Notes under the pieces: model-generated | The model's database searches: none | What the model saw: only the letters and a program-made list of their open reading frames with translations | What the model was told of the DNA's origin: nothing | Position numbers and translations under genes: made by a program | Shown: positions 55,300 through 63,254 of the stretch, one piece after another | Layout: each line of letters opens with the position of its first letter | Position numbering within the stretch: the first letter of the stretch is position 1 | From: Porphyrobacter sp. | Lineage (GTDB): Bacteria; Pseudomonadota; Alphaproteobacteria; Sphingomonadales; Sphingomonadaceae | Length of the DNA: 64,000 bases | Assembly (NCBI GenBank): GCA_027533455.1 | Contig: JAPZUC010000001.1 | Location: 310,001-374,000 of the forward strand | Reading direction: 5' to 3'

Positions 55300-56047
55300 G
55301 ACCGACAATGAGAATACCGCGCTGCGCACACTGATCGTGGACGACGAACCGCTTGCGGTGGAGCGCGTACAGGTGATCTGCGCCGAGATTCCCGCCGTGC
55401 GCGTGGTCGGCACTGCGAGCGATGGCGCCGCGGCACTGCGCCTCGCCGAAAAGCTCGAGCCCGATCTGGTGCTGCTCGACATGACCATGCCCGAACTCGA
55501 CGGGCTGGGCGTGGCGCGGCATTTCGCCGAGCAACCGCAGTCGCCGGTGGTGATCTTTGTCACCGCGCATGATCACTTCGCGGTCGAGGCCTTCGATCTG
55601 GAAGCGGTCGATTATGTCCTGAAGCCCGTGTCCGCCGACCGGCTGGAGCGCGCGATCGAGCGTGCCGTTGCCCGCAGGGGCCAGCGTCGCCAGAAGGCCG
55701 GCCGCTATCTTGACGAGCTGTGGGTGCCGCATCGTTCGGAGTTGTTGCGCATCGCGGTCAGCGAGGTCCACCAGATCGACGCGGAGCGCGATTATGTGCG
55801 CCTCCACGTCGGTGGGCCTGATGCCGGTCGCTCCTACCTGCTGCTGCAGACCATCGCGGGCCTGGAAGAGCGGCTCGATCCCGAACAGTTCATCCGGATC
55901 CACCGCTCGACGATCTTGCGCCGCGATCACATTCGCGGGCTGCGGCACGATGGCCTCGGCGTGTGGTCTGCCGAGCTGGTCAACGGCGAGGCGCTGCGCA
56001 TTGGCAGAACCTACCTCGCGCGCGTCAAGGCGATGGCCGGAAGGTAA
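55292..56047 (+). CDS. LytTR-family response regulator
   Basis: This 251-residue regulator has an N-terminal receiver domain (LIVDDEPLAVERV, LVLLDMTMPELDG with the phospho-acceptor Asp, and VDYVLKPV) and a C-terminal LytTR DNA-binding domain (RDYVRLHVGG, ...RIHRSTILRRDHI). The partner histidine kinase is directly upstream. Its DNA targets cannot be read from here. Confidence 0.93.
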   Translation: MPETDNENTALRTLIVDDEPLAVERVQVICAEIPAVRVVGTASDGAAALRLAEKLEPDLVLLDMTMPELDGLGVARHFAEQPQSPVVIFVTAHDHFAVEAFDLEAVDYVLKPVSADRLERAIERAVARRGQRRQKAGRYLDELWVPHRSELLRIAVSEVHQIDAERDYVRLHVGGPDAGRSYLLLQTIAGLEERLDPEQFIRIHRSTILRRDHIRGLRHDGLGVWSAELVNGEALRIGRTYLARVKAMAGR

Positions 56048-56082
56048 GGGAATTCTTATTTTGAGGTCGCACTGACGCGCGA

Positions 56083-56173
56083 CGCAGACGCCCTGCCCCG
56101 CTTCCCCACCCGGCCACCAACGATACCATCAGGCTATGGTGGCCGGGTGGGGAAGCGGGGCGGGGGGTCTGCG
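56083..56173. repeat. Large near-perfect inverted repeat (37-bp arms)
   Basis: The left arm (56083-56119) and right arm (56137-56173) are reverse complements except for two positions, with a 17-base loop. It follows the LytTR stop by 35 bp. The arms are GC-rich, so a very stable hairpin can form on either strand. There is no T-run. Confidence 0.88.
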
Positions 56174-56192
56174 TGCCCAAAGATGGCTAAAA

Positions 56193-56236
56193 CAAAAAAC
56201 GGCCCGAACCCCAGGGACTGGAAGGGTTCGGGCCGT
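56193..56236 (-). terminator. Rho-independent terminator for the UrcA gene
   Basis: ACGGCCCGAACCC at 56199-56211 pairs with GGGTTCGGGCCGT at 56224-56236, 12-base loop; on the minus strand this is followed by a run of six T's (56198-56193). Confidence 0.93.
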
Positions 56237-56283
56237 ATCGCCTGCGGACTCGCAAGGGCCGCAGGTCATGGGTGGCGCGCAGC

Positions 56284-56622
56284 TCAGCCGCCGCGGCGCT
56301 CGTTGTTCATCAGCGCGGCAACCTGCTGCTTGGCATCAGCGCGCGCCTTGGCGAGGCAATTCTGGGCTTCCTGATTGATGATCCGGGTGCCCGTTTTCAC
56401 GCTCACCGAGCGGCATGCCTGACGCGCTGCGCTCTGGATCCGGCGGTCGAGCGTGCGCTGGCCGGCAACGGAGTTCAGATCGAGATCGCCGGTGGGGATC
56501 GCGATGATCACCCGTTCCGAGAAGCTGTCAACGAACGGGTTGGCCATCGCCGGGGTCATCGCTGCGCCGGCCAGACCGGCAGCGGCAAGGGCATGGGTGA
56601 GAGTTTTCGCAAGGGGGTTCAT
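56284..56622 (-). CDS. UrcA family protein
   Basis: This 112-residue protein has a signal peptide (cut near MANPF) and the UrcA-type pattern: VIIAIPTGDLDLNSVAGQRT and RIQSAARQACRSVSV with cysteines. UrcA proteins are small periplasmic proteins common in Sphingomonadales with no established function. GGAG lies 9 bases before the ATG at 56622; a start at 56637 is also in frame. It has its own terminator at 56193. Confidence 0.82.
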   Translation of the reverse strand: MNPLAKTLTHALAAAGLAGAAMTPAMANPFVDSFSERVIIAIPTGDLDLNSVAGQRTLDRRIQSAARQACRSVSVKTGTRIINQEAQNCLAKARADAKQQVAALMNNERRGG

Positions 56623-56787
56623 AGCATCTTTCTCCATGACTGCAGAGACTTGAGATCAGGCGGGGGTCTGATCCGGGGGTGCCAAGCCTCCTGCTGAAAC
56701 CTGAGATACGCCCCTTGCAGCAGAGGTGCATCCGACCTTCGATCAACCCGCTCTTCCCCGTCGACCGGCGAAGCGCGGCGATGACCA

Positions 56788-57123
56788 ATGACGCAAAACG
56801 GGCGACAAATGGCGGTTTCCAATCGACGGGCGCAACGCCATATTGTCATGATGGGCTGGGCCACCGCGATCATCTTCCTTCTGGGAATCGCCAATTTCGC
56901 GATCAACGGCGCGGTTTTTGCGCGCGGGCATCCGATGTTCGCGCGACTGCCGCGCGCCAGCCAGACGCTCGGCCGCCGTGCCGCGCTGTTGAGCGAGTTC
57001 GCAGTGCTGTTCTTCGCGCTGTTGCTGTCGGCCAAGGGGTGGCCGGGCTATGCCTGGGCCTATGGCGTCTACACTGCGGTCAACGCCGCTGCGGCATGGC
57101 TTATTCTGAACGGGCGGGTATAG
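56788..57123 (+). CDS. Small integral membrane protein
   Basis: This 111-residue protein has three hydrophobic helices (approximately residues 23-40, 65-82 and 90-106). I do not recognise the family. An in-frame ATG at 56809 is an alternative start; neither has a clear RBS. It is an inner-membrane protein upstream of the metallophosphoesterase by 8 bp and is probably co-transcribed with it. Confidence 0.7.
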   Translation: MTQNGRQMAVSNRRAQRHIVMMGWATAIIFLLGIANFAINGAVFARGHPMFARLPRASQTLGRRAALLSEFAVLFFALLLSAKGWPGYAWAYGVYTAVNAAAAWLILNGRV

Positions 57124-57131
57124 GGGCGCCC

Positions 57132-57899
57132 ATGCCAACCCGCCTGTTTCACATCAGCGATGTCCATTTCGGCGTCGAAGACCGCGCTGCGCTTGCCGCC
57201 GTGGCTGAAGCTATCGCTGCCGAAAAGCCGGACGCTGTGGTCTGTACCGGCGATCTCACCCAGCGCGCCAAGCATTCCGAATATGCCGCAGCGCAGACCT
57301 GGTTCGCATCCCTAGGCGTGCCCGTCGTGCTCGAGCCGGGCAATCACGACATGCCCTATTACAACCCGTGGGAGCGGTTCACCGATCCCTTCCGCCGCTA
57401 CAACCGCCTGCGTGCGGCCGTGGCTGACGGGTTCGAGTCCGCCGATGTCGTGCTCGTCCCGCTGCGGACCACGGTGCGGGCGCAGACGCGCTTTCCGTGG
57501 TCGGATGGGGTGGTGAAGCCTGCCGCGCTGCGTCCGGCGGTCGACGCGATCACCGCGCTGAAGGCCGCCGGCGACCCGCGCACGATTATAGTCACCGCCC
57601 ACCACCCGCTGCTGGGGGACGAGAACAAGGCGGATAATCCCACGATCGGCGGGGATGATGCCTTTGCGCAGCTTGCCGCCGCAGGGGCTGACGCGGTGAT
57701 TTCGGGCCATGTCCATGTGCCGTTCGATCAGCAGCGGACCAGCAGCGGTCACGCCATGCGGATGATCGGCACGGGAACGCTTTCGACCAGGTTGCGCCAC
57801 GATGCCCCGGCCAGCTGGCGGGTGATCGAATGCGAGTCCGGCGGGGTGATTGCCACCCAGCTGCGACTGATCGGGGCGAGCACCGCAGCGACGGTCTGA
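57132..57899 (+). CDS. Metallophosphoesterase
   Basis: This 255-residue calcineurin-like phosphoesterase has all five metal-site motifs: DVHFG, GDLTQ, GNHD, TAHHP and GHVHVP. It is of the cytosolic cyclic-nucleotide phosphodiesterase/UDP-diacylglucosamine hydrolase-like group, but I cannot name the substrate. The ATG at 57132 is the first before the DVHFG motif. Confidence 0.9.
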   Translation: MPTRLFHISDVHFGVEDRAALAAVAEAIAAEKPDAVVCTGDLTQRAKHSEYAAAQTWFASLGVPVVLEPGNHDMPYYNPWERFTDPFRRYNRLRAAVADGFESADVVLVPLRTTVRAQTRFPWSDGVVKPAALRPAVDAITALKAAGDPRTIIVTAHHPLLGDENKADNPTIGGDDAFAQLAAAGADAVISGHVHVPFDQQRTSSGHAMRMIGTGTLSTRLRHDAPASWRVIECESGGVIATQLRLIGASTAATV

Positions 57900-58133
57900 C
57901 GGCGTGCTAACCTGAGTCGGTCGCCGCTTAACCTTTTCTCTATGGTCGGCGTTAAGGCCTTGTTGGTCATATCGCTACCGCAGGCACCGGAGATGGCGTG
58001 CGTTTGCGCCCACCCTCCTGCCCTGCCCGGTTCTTCTGGTCGTGGCCGGTGTTCTTTTCAGGTAGTGGCCTGAGTTTCGGGCTGCTGCTGCTGCAACGCT
58101 AGACCCCGCCGCGACCACCGAGGCGTTGCAGAC
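57900..58133. other. Intergenic stretch, no gene recognised
   Basis: This 234-bp stretch is part of the gap between the phosphoesterase and rpsI. I see no credible small gene, RNA or promoter. A minus-strand frame at 57749-57970 looks like a chance ORF. Confidence 0.6.
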
Positions 58134-58165
58134 AAAAAGGGCGGCTCCCTTGCGGGGCCGCCCTT
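58134..58165 (-). terminator. Rho-independent terminator after rpsI
   Basis: AAGGGCGGC pairs with GCCGCCCTT across an 11-base loop; on the minus strand a run of T's follows. It lies about 33 bp past the rpsI stop. Confidence 0.92.
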
Positions 58166-58197
58166 GATGATTCCGGAAAAGCCGGAAAGGTGTGTGC

Positions 58198-58710
58198 TTA
58201 GCGCTTCGAGAACTGGAAGCTGCGGCGGGCCTTGGCCTTGCCGTACTTCTTACGCTCGACCACGCGGCTGTCGCGGGTGAGGAAGCCTTCGGCCTTCACG
58301 GCGCCGCGCAGCTCGGGCTCGTACTTGCTGAGCGCCTGCGCGATGCCATGCTTCACGGCGCCGGCCTGACCCGAAAGTCCGCCGCCGCGCACGGTGCAGA
58401 TCACGTCGTACTGGCCGGCGCGATCGGTGACGGTGAAGGGCTGGTTGATCACCAGACGCAGGGTCGGACGTGCAAAGTACACTTCCTGATCGCGGCCGTT
58501 GATAGTGATCTTGCCCGTACCGGGCTTGACCCACACGCGGGCAACGGCGTCCTTGCGGCGACCGGTGGCGTAGGAACGGCCCTGCGCGTCGACTTCGCGG
58601 TCACGCAGCGGAGCGGTGACGCGGGCGATTTCGGCGGCGTCACCCTGCGGGACGCCAGCGGCGATGTCCTTGAGATCGGCGAGATCCGAGACGGTGGTTT
58701 CGTCAGACAT
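58198..58710 (-). CDS. rpsI: 30S ribosomal protein S9
   Basis: This 170-residue protein has a ~40-residue N-terminal extension ahead of the bacterial S9 core ([14 protein letters not shown]). The C-terminal basic tail [11 protein letters not shown], which reaches the P-site tRNA, is intact. It is the downstream gene of the rplM-rpsI operon; the rplM stop overlaps its start by 1 bp. Confidence 0.97.
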   Translation of the reverse strand: MSDETTVSDLADLKDIAAGVPQGDAAEIARVTAPLRDREVDAQGRSYATGRRKDAVARVWVKPGTGKITINGRDQEVYFARPTLRLVINQPFTVTDRAGQYDVICTVRGGGLSGQAGAVKHGIAQALSKYEPELRGAVKAEGFLTRDSRVVERKKYGKAKARRSFQFSKR

Positions 58711-59189
58711 TATGCGGCCACCTTGTTCTTGCGGTTCATGGAAGCGACGTCTAGCACCTGCGGCTTCTGGCCGTCATGCGGGTGTTCGGTGCCGGCATAG
58801 AGGTGCAGGGCACGCATCTGCTGACGGCCGAGGGGGCCGCGCGGAATCATGCGCTCGACAGCCTTTTCAAGCACGCGCTCGGGAAAACGGCCGCCCAGCA
58901 CCTTGTTGGGGGTGGTTTCCTTGATGCCGCCGGGGTGACCGGTGTGCTTGTAATAGATCTTGTCGCCCATCTTGTTGCCGGTGAACTTCACCTTCTCGAC
59001 GTTGATGACGATCACGTGATCGCCGCAATCGACGTGCGGGGTGTAGGTTGGCTTGGTCTTGCCGCGCAGGATGTTGGCGATGATCGAGGCCAGACGACCC
59101 ACGACGAGACCGTCGGCATCGATGATGTGCCAGTTCTTTTCGACCTCGGCCGGTTTGATCGACCGGGTCTGCTTGGTGAGTGCCTTCAT
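58710..59189 (-). CDS. rplM: 50S ribosomal protein L13
   Basis: This 159-residue protein has the standard L13 features ([18 protein letters not shown], and [21 protein letters not shown]). AAGGA precedes the ATG at 59189; the open frame upstream is not needed. It is co-transcribed with rpsI. A candidate promoter lies about 95 bp upstream. Confidence 0.97.
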   Translation of the reverse strand: MKALTKQTRSIKPAEVEKNWHIIDADGLVVGRLASIIANILRGKTKPTYTPHVDCGDHVIVINVEKVKFTGNKMGDKIYYKHTGHPGGIKETTPNKVLGGRFPERVLEKAVERMIPRGPLGRQQMRALHLYAGTEHPHDGQKPQVLDVASMNRKNKVAA

Positions 59190-59280
59190 GGCATGTGTCC
59201 TTGGTTCGAAACTGTCTGCCGGGAGAATGTCCGGGAGAATCGCCCCCGCCGATCGCAAGACCGAGCGGAGAAGTGGGGCG

Positions 59281-59309
59281 GAAATGTCGCCGGACCCCGC
59301 CAAAGTCAA
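59281..59309 (-). promoter_or_regulatory. Candidate promoter for rplM-rpsI
   Basis: On the minus strand TTGACT (59309-59304) is followed after 17 bases by CATTTC (59286-59281). The -35 is good, the -10 is poor, as in many alphaproteobacterial promoters. The leader would be about 85 nt. Confidence 0.35.
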
Positions 59310-59347
59310 GCAAAAGCGCCGTTTGGCGATAGGGTAAAATAATACCG

Positions 59348-59668
59348 TTAGCCTGAAACGCCCCCGCCGAGCCATGCCAGGGTCGCCGGATGCGCGGCAT
59401 CCGCGTGCCAGCCGATGATCGCCGGGGTGTCGTAAGGATGAAGCGCGCCAAGCCGCTCGATCACGTCGTCGAGCGCGGCAGAGGTGGTCTTGAACAGCAC
59501 CGCCATTTCGCTGCCCGTAGCGCGGGCACCCTCCCACACGAAGCGGCTTTCGATGCTGCCAAGGATGTTGGCGCAGGCGACCAGCCCGTCATCCAGCAGC
59601 GCGTCGGCGGCCGCGCGGGCGCTTTCGAGGTCGGGGAACGGGCACCAGACGAGCGCCGCGCCCGACAT
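59348..59668 (-). CDS. cutA: Divalent-cation tolerance protein CutA
   Basis: This 106-residue protein fits the CutA trimer family ([34 protein letters not shown] and [10 protein letters not shown]). CutA binds divalent metals such as copper, but its precise role is debated. The start ATG overlaps the ctaA stop (TGATG). Members of this family are cytosolic. Confidence 0.92.
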   Translation of the reverse strand: MSGAALVWCPFPDLESARAAADALLDDGLVACANILGSIESRFVWEGARATGSEMAVLFKTTSAALDDVIERLGALHPYDTPAIIGWHADAAHPATLAWLGGGVSG

Positions 59669-60744
59669 CAGCGCAGGCGCCCGTAACTGTGCATCGCACG
59701 AACCGTCGCCACCACCGTGAGCGCGCCGACCAGCTGGTGCGCGGCGGCAATCCACAGCGACACGCCGCTCATCACGGTCGCGATCCCCAGCAGCACCATC
59801 GTGCCAAAGGCGCTGTGCACCAGCACGCTCTCAAGGCGATCGGTCTTGCGCACGGCCCGCGCCAGCCACACCAGCGCGGCCACAGCGACCCATGCCCACC
59901 AGCGGTGCAGGAACTGGAGCAAGAAAGGATCGTGGGTCACCGTCCATAGCGCGCCCTGCGACCAGTCGATCTCGGGCACCAGCCGCCCGTTCATCAGCGG
60001 CCAGTCATGTGCCGCATGGCCCGCATTGAGCCCGGCAACCCATGCGCCGAGCAGCAGCTGGATGAACAGCATCGCGCCCACGATCACCGCGCCGGGCGTC
60101 AGCGGCGCAGGCCGGGCGGCGGGATCGCGGGCCAGTCGCCGCAGATCGCGCGCGGTCCATATCAGCCCCGCGAGCAGGAACAGCGCCGTCAGGAGATGCG
60201 CCGAAAGGCGGAAGTGGCTCACGTCGGTCAGGTCGGTCTGGCCCATGCCCGAGGACACCATGTACCAGCCCAGCGCCCCCTGCCCGCAGATCAGCGCGAA
60301 CATCGCCCCAAGGCGCCAGCCATATCCCGAGGGGATCGCACGGCGCAGCGCAAACACGATCAACGGCAGCAGGAACGCGAGCCCGATCACCCGCCCGAGG
60401 ATGCGGTGGAACCACTCCCAGAAGAAGATGAACTTGAAGGCGGCAAGGTCCATTCCGGCCGGGCCGCTTTCCATGCGGAATTCGGCGGTCAGGCGGTACT
60501 TGGCAAATTCGGTCTGCCAGGCCGCATCGGTCAACGGGGGCAGAATGCCACTGACGACATTCCATTCGGTGATCGAAAGCCCGCTCTCGGTCAGCCGGGT
60601 GATTCCGCCGACGACGACGATCATCACCACCAGCACCGCGACCGCCTCGAGCCAGCGGGCGATGGCCAGCGGACGGGCGGGGCCTGCGGCGGCGGGCCGG
60701 AACAGGTTCGACACGCTGGACCATTTGGGGGCGGAGGTGGCCAT
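59668..60744 (-). CDS. ctaA: Heme A synthase (CtaA/COX15)
   Basis: This 358-residue inner-membrane enzyme converts heme O to heme A for cytochrome aa3. Eight helices fit the family. The four conserved heme-binding histidines lie in FHRILGR, SHFRLSAHL, LHRWWAW and AAHQLVGAL. The ATG at 60744 gives the natural COX15-type start (ARWLEAVAVLVVMIVVVGGITRL follows). It is linked to cutA by TGATG overlap. Confidence 0.94.
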   Translation of the reverse strand: MATSAPKWSSVSNLFRPAAAGPARPLAIARWLEAVAVLVVMIVVVGGITRLTESGLSITEWNVVSGILPPLTDAAWQTEFAKYRLTAEFRMESGPAGMDLAAFKFIFFWEWFHRILGRVIGLAFLLPLIVFALRRAIPSGYGWRLGAMFALICGQGALGWYMVSSGMGQTDLTDVSHFRLSAHLLTALFLLAGLIWTARDLRRLARDPAARPAPLTPGAVIVGAMLFIQLLLGAWVAGLNAGHAAHDWPLMNGRLVPEIDWSQGALWTVTHDPFLLQFLHRWWAWVAVAALVWLARAVRKTDRLESVLVHSAFGTMVLLGIATVMSGVSLWIAAAHQLVGALTVVATVRAMHSYGRLR

Positions 60745-60833
60745 GACCCTGCGCTCTTTGTCCGCGGCAGACCCCGCTTGCAAGCCCGTTTGCCGCAAAC
60801 AGCGGTGCGAGCAGCGCAACTGCGCCTTGCAAG

Positions 60834-60850
60834 ATGTAACAACATTACAT
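60834..60850. promoter_or_regulatory. Operator-like inverted repeat upstream of merC-like gene
   Basis: ATGTAA and TTACAT are separated by CAACA, immediately before the ATG at 60851, in the 106-bp divergent gap between ctaA and merC. Outer TGCA repeats are roughly symmetric. A repressor such as Zur/Fur or MerR is possible, but the regulator is not identified. Confidence 0.5.
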
Positions 60851-60865
60851 ATGTGCAGCCCAGAC

Positions 60866-61255
60866 ATGAGCCTTGATGCCCTCCCCCCCGCGAGCCGGAG
60901 CTCGCTCCGCCGCCGACTCGACCAGATCGGAATCGGGCTTGCGGGCCTGTGCGCGGTCCACTGTCTGGCTACGCTGGTGGTGATTTCGACACTCGGCTTC
61001 GGCGGGCACTTCCTGTTCAACGAGAGCATCCACCGCGTCGGTCTGGCGCTGGCGCTTGGTGTGGCAACCATCGCAATCGGGTGGGGCCTGCTGCGTCATG
61101 GACGGGTGCTGCCCTTTGTTATCGCGGTCGGGGGCCTGTTGCTGATGGCCGCCGCCTTGCTGGTGCCGCATGGGACGAACGAGTTTCTGCTCACCCTTCT
61201 CGGCGTCGCCCTGGTGTCTGCCGGCCACCTGATCAACCTGCGCGCCGCACGCTAA
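60866..61255 (+). CDS. MerC domain-containing membrane protein
   Basis: This 129-residue protein has four hydrophobic helices and the motif CAVHCLATL in the first, a cysteine pair typical of MerC/DUF family transport proteins. The start is either the ATG at 60866 or one at 60851, directly after the dyad. MerC carries mercury inward in mer operons, but chromosomal homologues may move other metals. No merA or merR is nearby, so mercury resistance is not supported. Confidence 0.82.
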   Translation: MSLDALPPASRSSLRRRLDQIGIGLAGLCAVHCLATLVVISTLGFGGHFLFNESIHRVGLALALGVATIAIGWGLLRHGRVLPFVIAVGGLLLMAAALLVPHGTNEFLLTLLGVALVSAGHLINLRAAR

Positions 61256-61297
61256 CAGCCCATCAAAGTCGCTGTTGCACCCTGTGGGCGAGCGCCT

Positions 61298-62287
61298 ATG
61301 TCACGCGGCATGACCAAGAGCATCACTCTCAACGGTGCGCCCCACCGCTCCGCCGCCACCACCATTGCCGATCTGGTGCGCGAGCTTGAACTCGCCCCCG
61401 AAAAGGTCGCGGTTGAACGCAACGGCGAAATCGTCCCGCGCTCGACCCTGAGCGAAGCACCGCTGGCCGAGGGGGACACGCTGGAAATCGTGCACTTCGT
61501 GGGCGGGGGCGACCATGCCGCGGATACGTGGACCGTCGCGGGCCGCACCTTCCGCTCGCGGCTGATCGTTGGCACGGGCAAGTACAAGAGCTTCGAGCAG
61601 AACGCTGCCGCGGTCGAGGCGTCGGGCGCGGAGATCGTCACGGTGGCGGTGCGGCGGGTGAATGTCTCCGATCCCAAAGCGCCGATGCTGACCGACTTTA
61701 TCGACCCCAAAAAGATCACCTATCTCCCAAACACCGCAGGCTGCTTCACCGGCGAGGATGCGGTGCGCACGCTCCGGCTGGCGCGCGAGGCGGGTGGCTG
61801 GGATCTGGTGAAGCTGGAAGTGCTCGGAGAGGCGCGCACCCTCTATCCCGATATGCGCGAGACGCTGAAGGCCACGGAAGTCCTCGCCAAGGAAGGCTTC
61901 CTGCCGATGGTCTATTGCGCGGACGATCCGATTGCTGCGAAGCAGCTGGAAGATGCAGGCGCGGTGGCGATCATGCCTTTGGGCGCGCCCATCGGCTCGG
62001 GTCTGGGCATCCAGAACCGGGTGATGATTCGCCTGATCGTCGAAGGCGCGAAAGTGCCGGTGCTGGTCGATGCGGGCGTCGGCACGGCGTCGGACGCGGC
62101 GGTGGGCATGGAGCTGGGCTGCGACGGTATCCTGATGAACACCGCCATCGCCGAGGCGAAAGACCCGATCCGCATGGCCCGCGCGATGAAGCTGGCCGTC
62201 GAAGCCGGCCGCGAGGCCTATCTCGCAGGCCGCATGGCGCGGCGCATGTATGCAGATCCCTCCAGCCCCTTGGCAGGGTTAATCTGA
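61298..62287 (+). CDS. thiG: Fused sulfur-carrier protein ThiS and thiazole synthase ThiG
   Basis: This 329-residue protein joins a ThiS-type sulfur carrier (about residues 7-71, ending VHFVGGG) to a complete ThiG TIM barrel (from about residue 78). The ThiG catalytic Lys is in LVKLEVLGE, with the phosphate site [11 protein letters not shown] and [11 protein letters not shown]. ThiG makes the thiamine thiazole; ThiS supplies sulfur as a C-terminal thiocarboxylate. The internal GG means the ThiS end is not free unless processed. No ThiF, ThiO or TPP riboswitch is visible nearby. Confidence 0.94.
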   Translation: MSRGMTKSITLNGAPHRSAATTIADLVRELELAPEKVAVERNGEIVPRSTLSEAPLAEGDTLEIVHFVGGGDHAADTWTVAGRTFRSRLIVGTGKYKSFEQNAAAVEASGAEIVTVAVRRVNVSDPKAPMLTDFIDPKKITYLPNTAGCFTGEDAVRTLRLAREAGGWDLVKLEVLGEARTLYPDMRETLKATEVLAKEGFLPMVYCADDPIAAKQLEDAGAVAIMPLGAPIGSGLGIQNRVMIRLIVEGAKVPVLVDAGVGTASDAAVGMELGCDGILMNTAIAEAKDPIRMARAMKLAVEAGREAYLAGRMARRMYADPSSPLAGLI

Positions 62288-62382
62288 GAAACAGGCCGAG
62301 TTGAGTAATCTGAGTTAGATTTGATAACGACTAATTAACCATGGCCTGCGACTTTCTCCTCGTCTGAAGGAGACTCAGCGCC

Positions 62383-62895
62383 ATGTTCATGCCGATTGCC
62401 GAGATGCGGGAGTTTGCCGGGTTCGCCCCTGCCGAGCAGCGTTACATCAAGCGCAGCCTCGATATCGGCCTCGCCCGCACCGACGCCTTCCGGCGCTGGG
62501 GCCGCAGCGAGAGCGAGAATGTCGCGATCCGCCGGCAATATGTCGCCTATCAGGACCTCAAGACCCTGCGCGGGCTGATCCCCGAGGACGACTCGCCCTA
62601 CGAAGTCGAACGCTTCCTCGGCAAGCTGGTGCGACTCGCGGCTCTCGATCTCGAACAGGAGCGGCTCAAGAGCTTCTTCGCCTTCCGCTTCCTCTACGAA
62701 CGCCTGCTCGGCGCGCGCGCACGGCCCTATCTTCCGGCCGCCTTCTGCGCCGCGAGCGCACTGCCTTCGATCCGCCCCGAGCGCCGCAAGCTGCTGCTGC
62801 AATCGCTCAGCGAAGCCGCTGCCACCGCGCCCGGCTGGTCGCAACGCGAGCCGGTGTTCATGCCCGAATATGTGGACGACTTCGAAGCGGCTTGA
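62383..62895 (+). CDS. Hypothetical protein
   Basis: This 170-residue, mostly helical protein (PAEQRYIKRSLDIGLARTDAF, ...EQERLKSFFAFRFLYERLLG) has no motif I can name. GAAGGAG lies upstream of the ATG. It is cytosolic by composition. It stands between thiSG and the RHH gene, with a 95-bp AT-richer gap upstream. Confidence 0.75.
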   Translation: MFMPIAEMREFAGFAPAEQRYIKRSLDIGLARTDAFRRWGRSESENVAIRRQYVAYQDLKTLRGLIPEDDSPYEVERFLGKLVRLAALDLEQERLKSFFAFRFLYERLLGARARPYLPAAFCAASALPSIRPERRKLLLQSLSEAAATAPGWSQREPVFMPEYVDDFEAA

Positions 62896-62908
62896 GTAGA
62901 AGAGGGCT

Positions 62909-63193
62909 ATGGAGCCCTCCCCCTATCACCCGCCGGTCAAACGCTCGCTGAGCATCTCGGGCCATCAGACCTCGATCAGCCTCGAACCGCTGTTCTGGGA
63001 GATGCTGAAAGCCGCCGCCGTGCGGGAGGGACTGGCGGTTGCCGCCCTCGTCGCCCGCATCGATTCCGAACGGATCAAATCGCCCACCCCGCCCGGCCTC
63101 GCCAGCGCAATCCGGGTGTGGCTGGTGGTGAACGCCCCCGCTGCAATGTTTCACGTGAAACACCAAAATGGAGCGGAGCGAGCAGGGGTCTAG
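62909..63193 (+). CDS. Ribbon-helix-helix domain-containing protein (RHH_4-like)
   Basis: This 94-residue protein has a ribbon-helix-helix pattern: ISGHQTSISLEPLFWEMLKA, then VREGLAVAALVARID and LASAIRVWLV. It is a probable DNA-binding regulator of unknown target. A complete parS site lies near its 3' end, encoding part of MFHVKH, so the C-terminal residues are shaped by the site. It follows the hypothetical gene by 13 bp. Confidence 0.86.
   Translation: MEPSPYHPPVKRSLSISGHQTSISLEPLFWEMLKAAAVREGLAVAALVARIDSERIKSPTPPGLASAIRVWLVVNAPAAMFHVKHQNGAERAGV
63147..63162. promoter_or_regulatory. parS: parS site 7 (inside RHH gene, distant)
   Basis: TGTTTCACGTGAAACA is an exact parS site about 30 kb from site 6 and on the other side of the inferred oriC. 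It encodes MFHVKH in the RHH reading frame. Confidence 0.93.
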
Positions 63194-63254
63194 GCCAAGC
63201 CTGGCAGAGGTCAAACCCGATCCGGCGAGGGTCAAAGCCCCCGCGAACCGGGTT

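Noticed and set aside
57749..57970. Minus-strand 73-codon ORF as a gene
   Set aside because: It overlaps the end of the phosphoesterase gene, has no RBS and no recognisable motif.
61256..61297. TPP riboswitch before thiSG
   Set aside because: Only 42 bp lie between the genes, and no thi-box sequence is seen.
63147..63162. parS 7 as a sign of a second replicon
   Set aside because: It matches the main sites exactly and the surrounding genes are chromosomal housekeeping genes.
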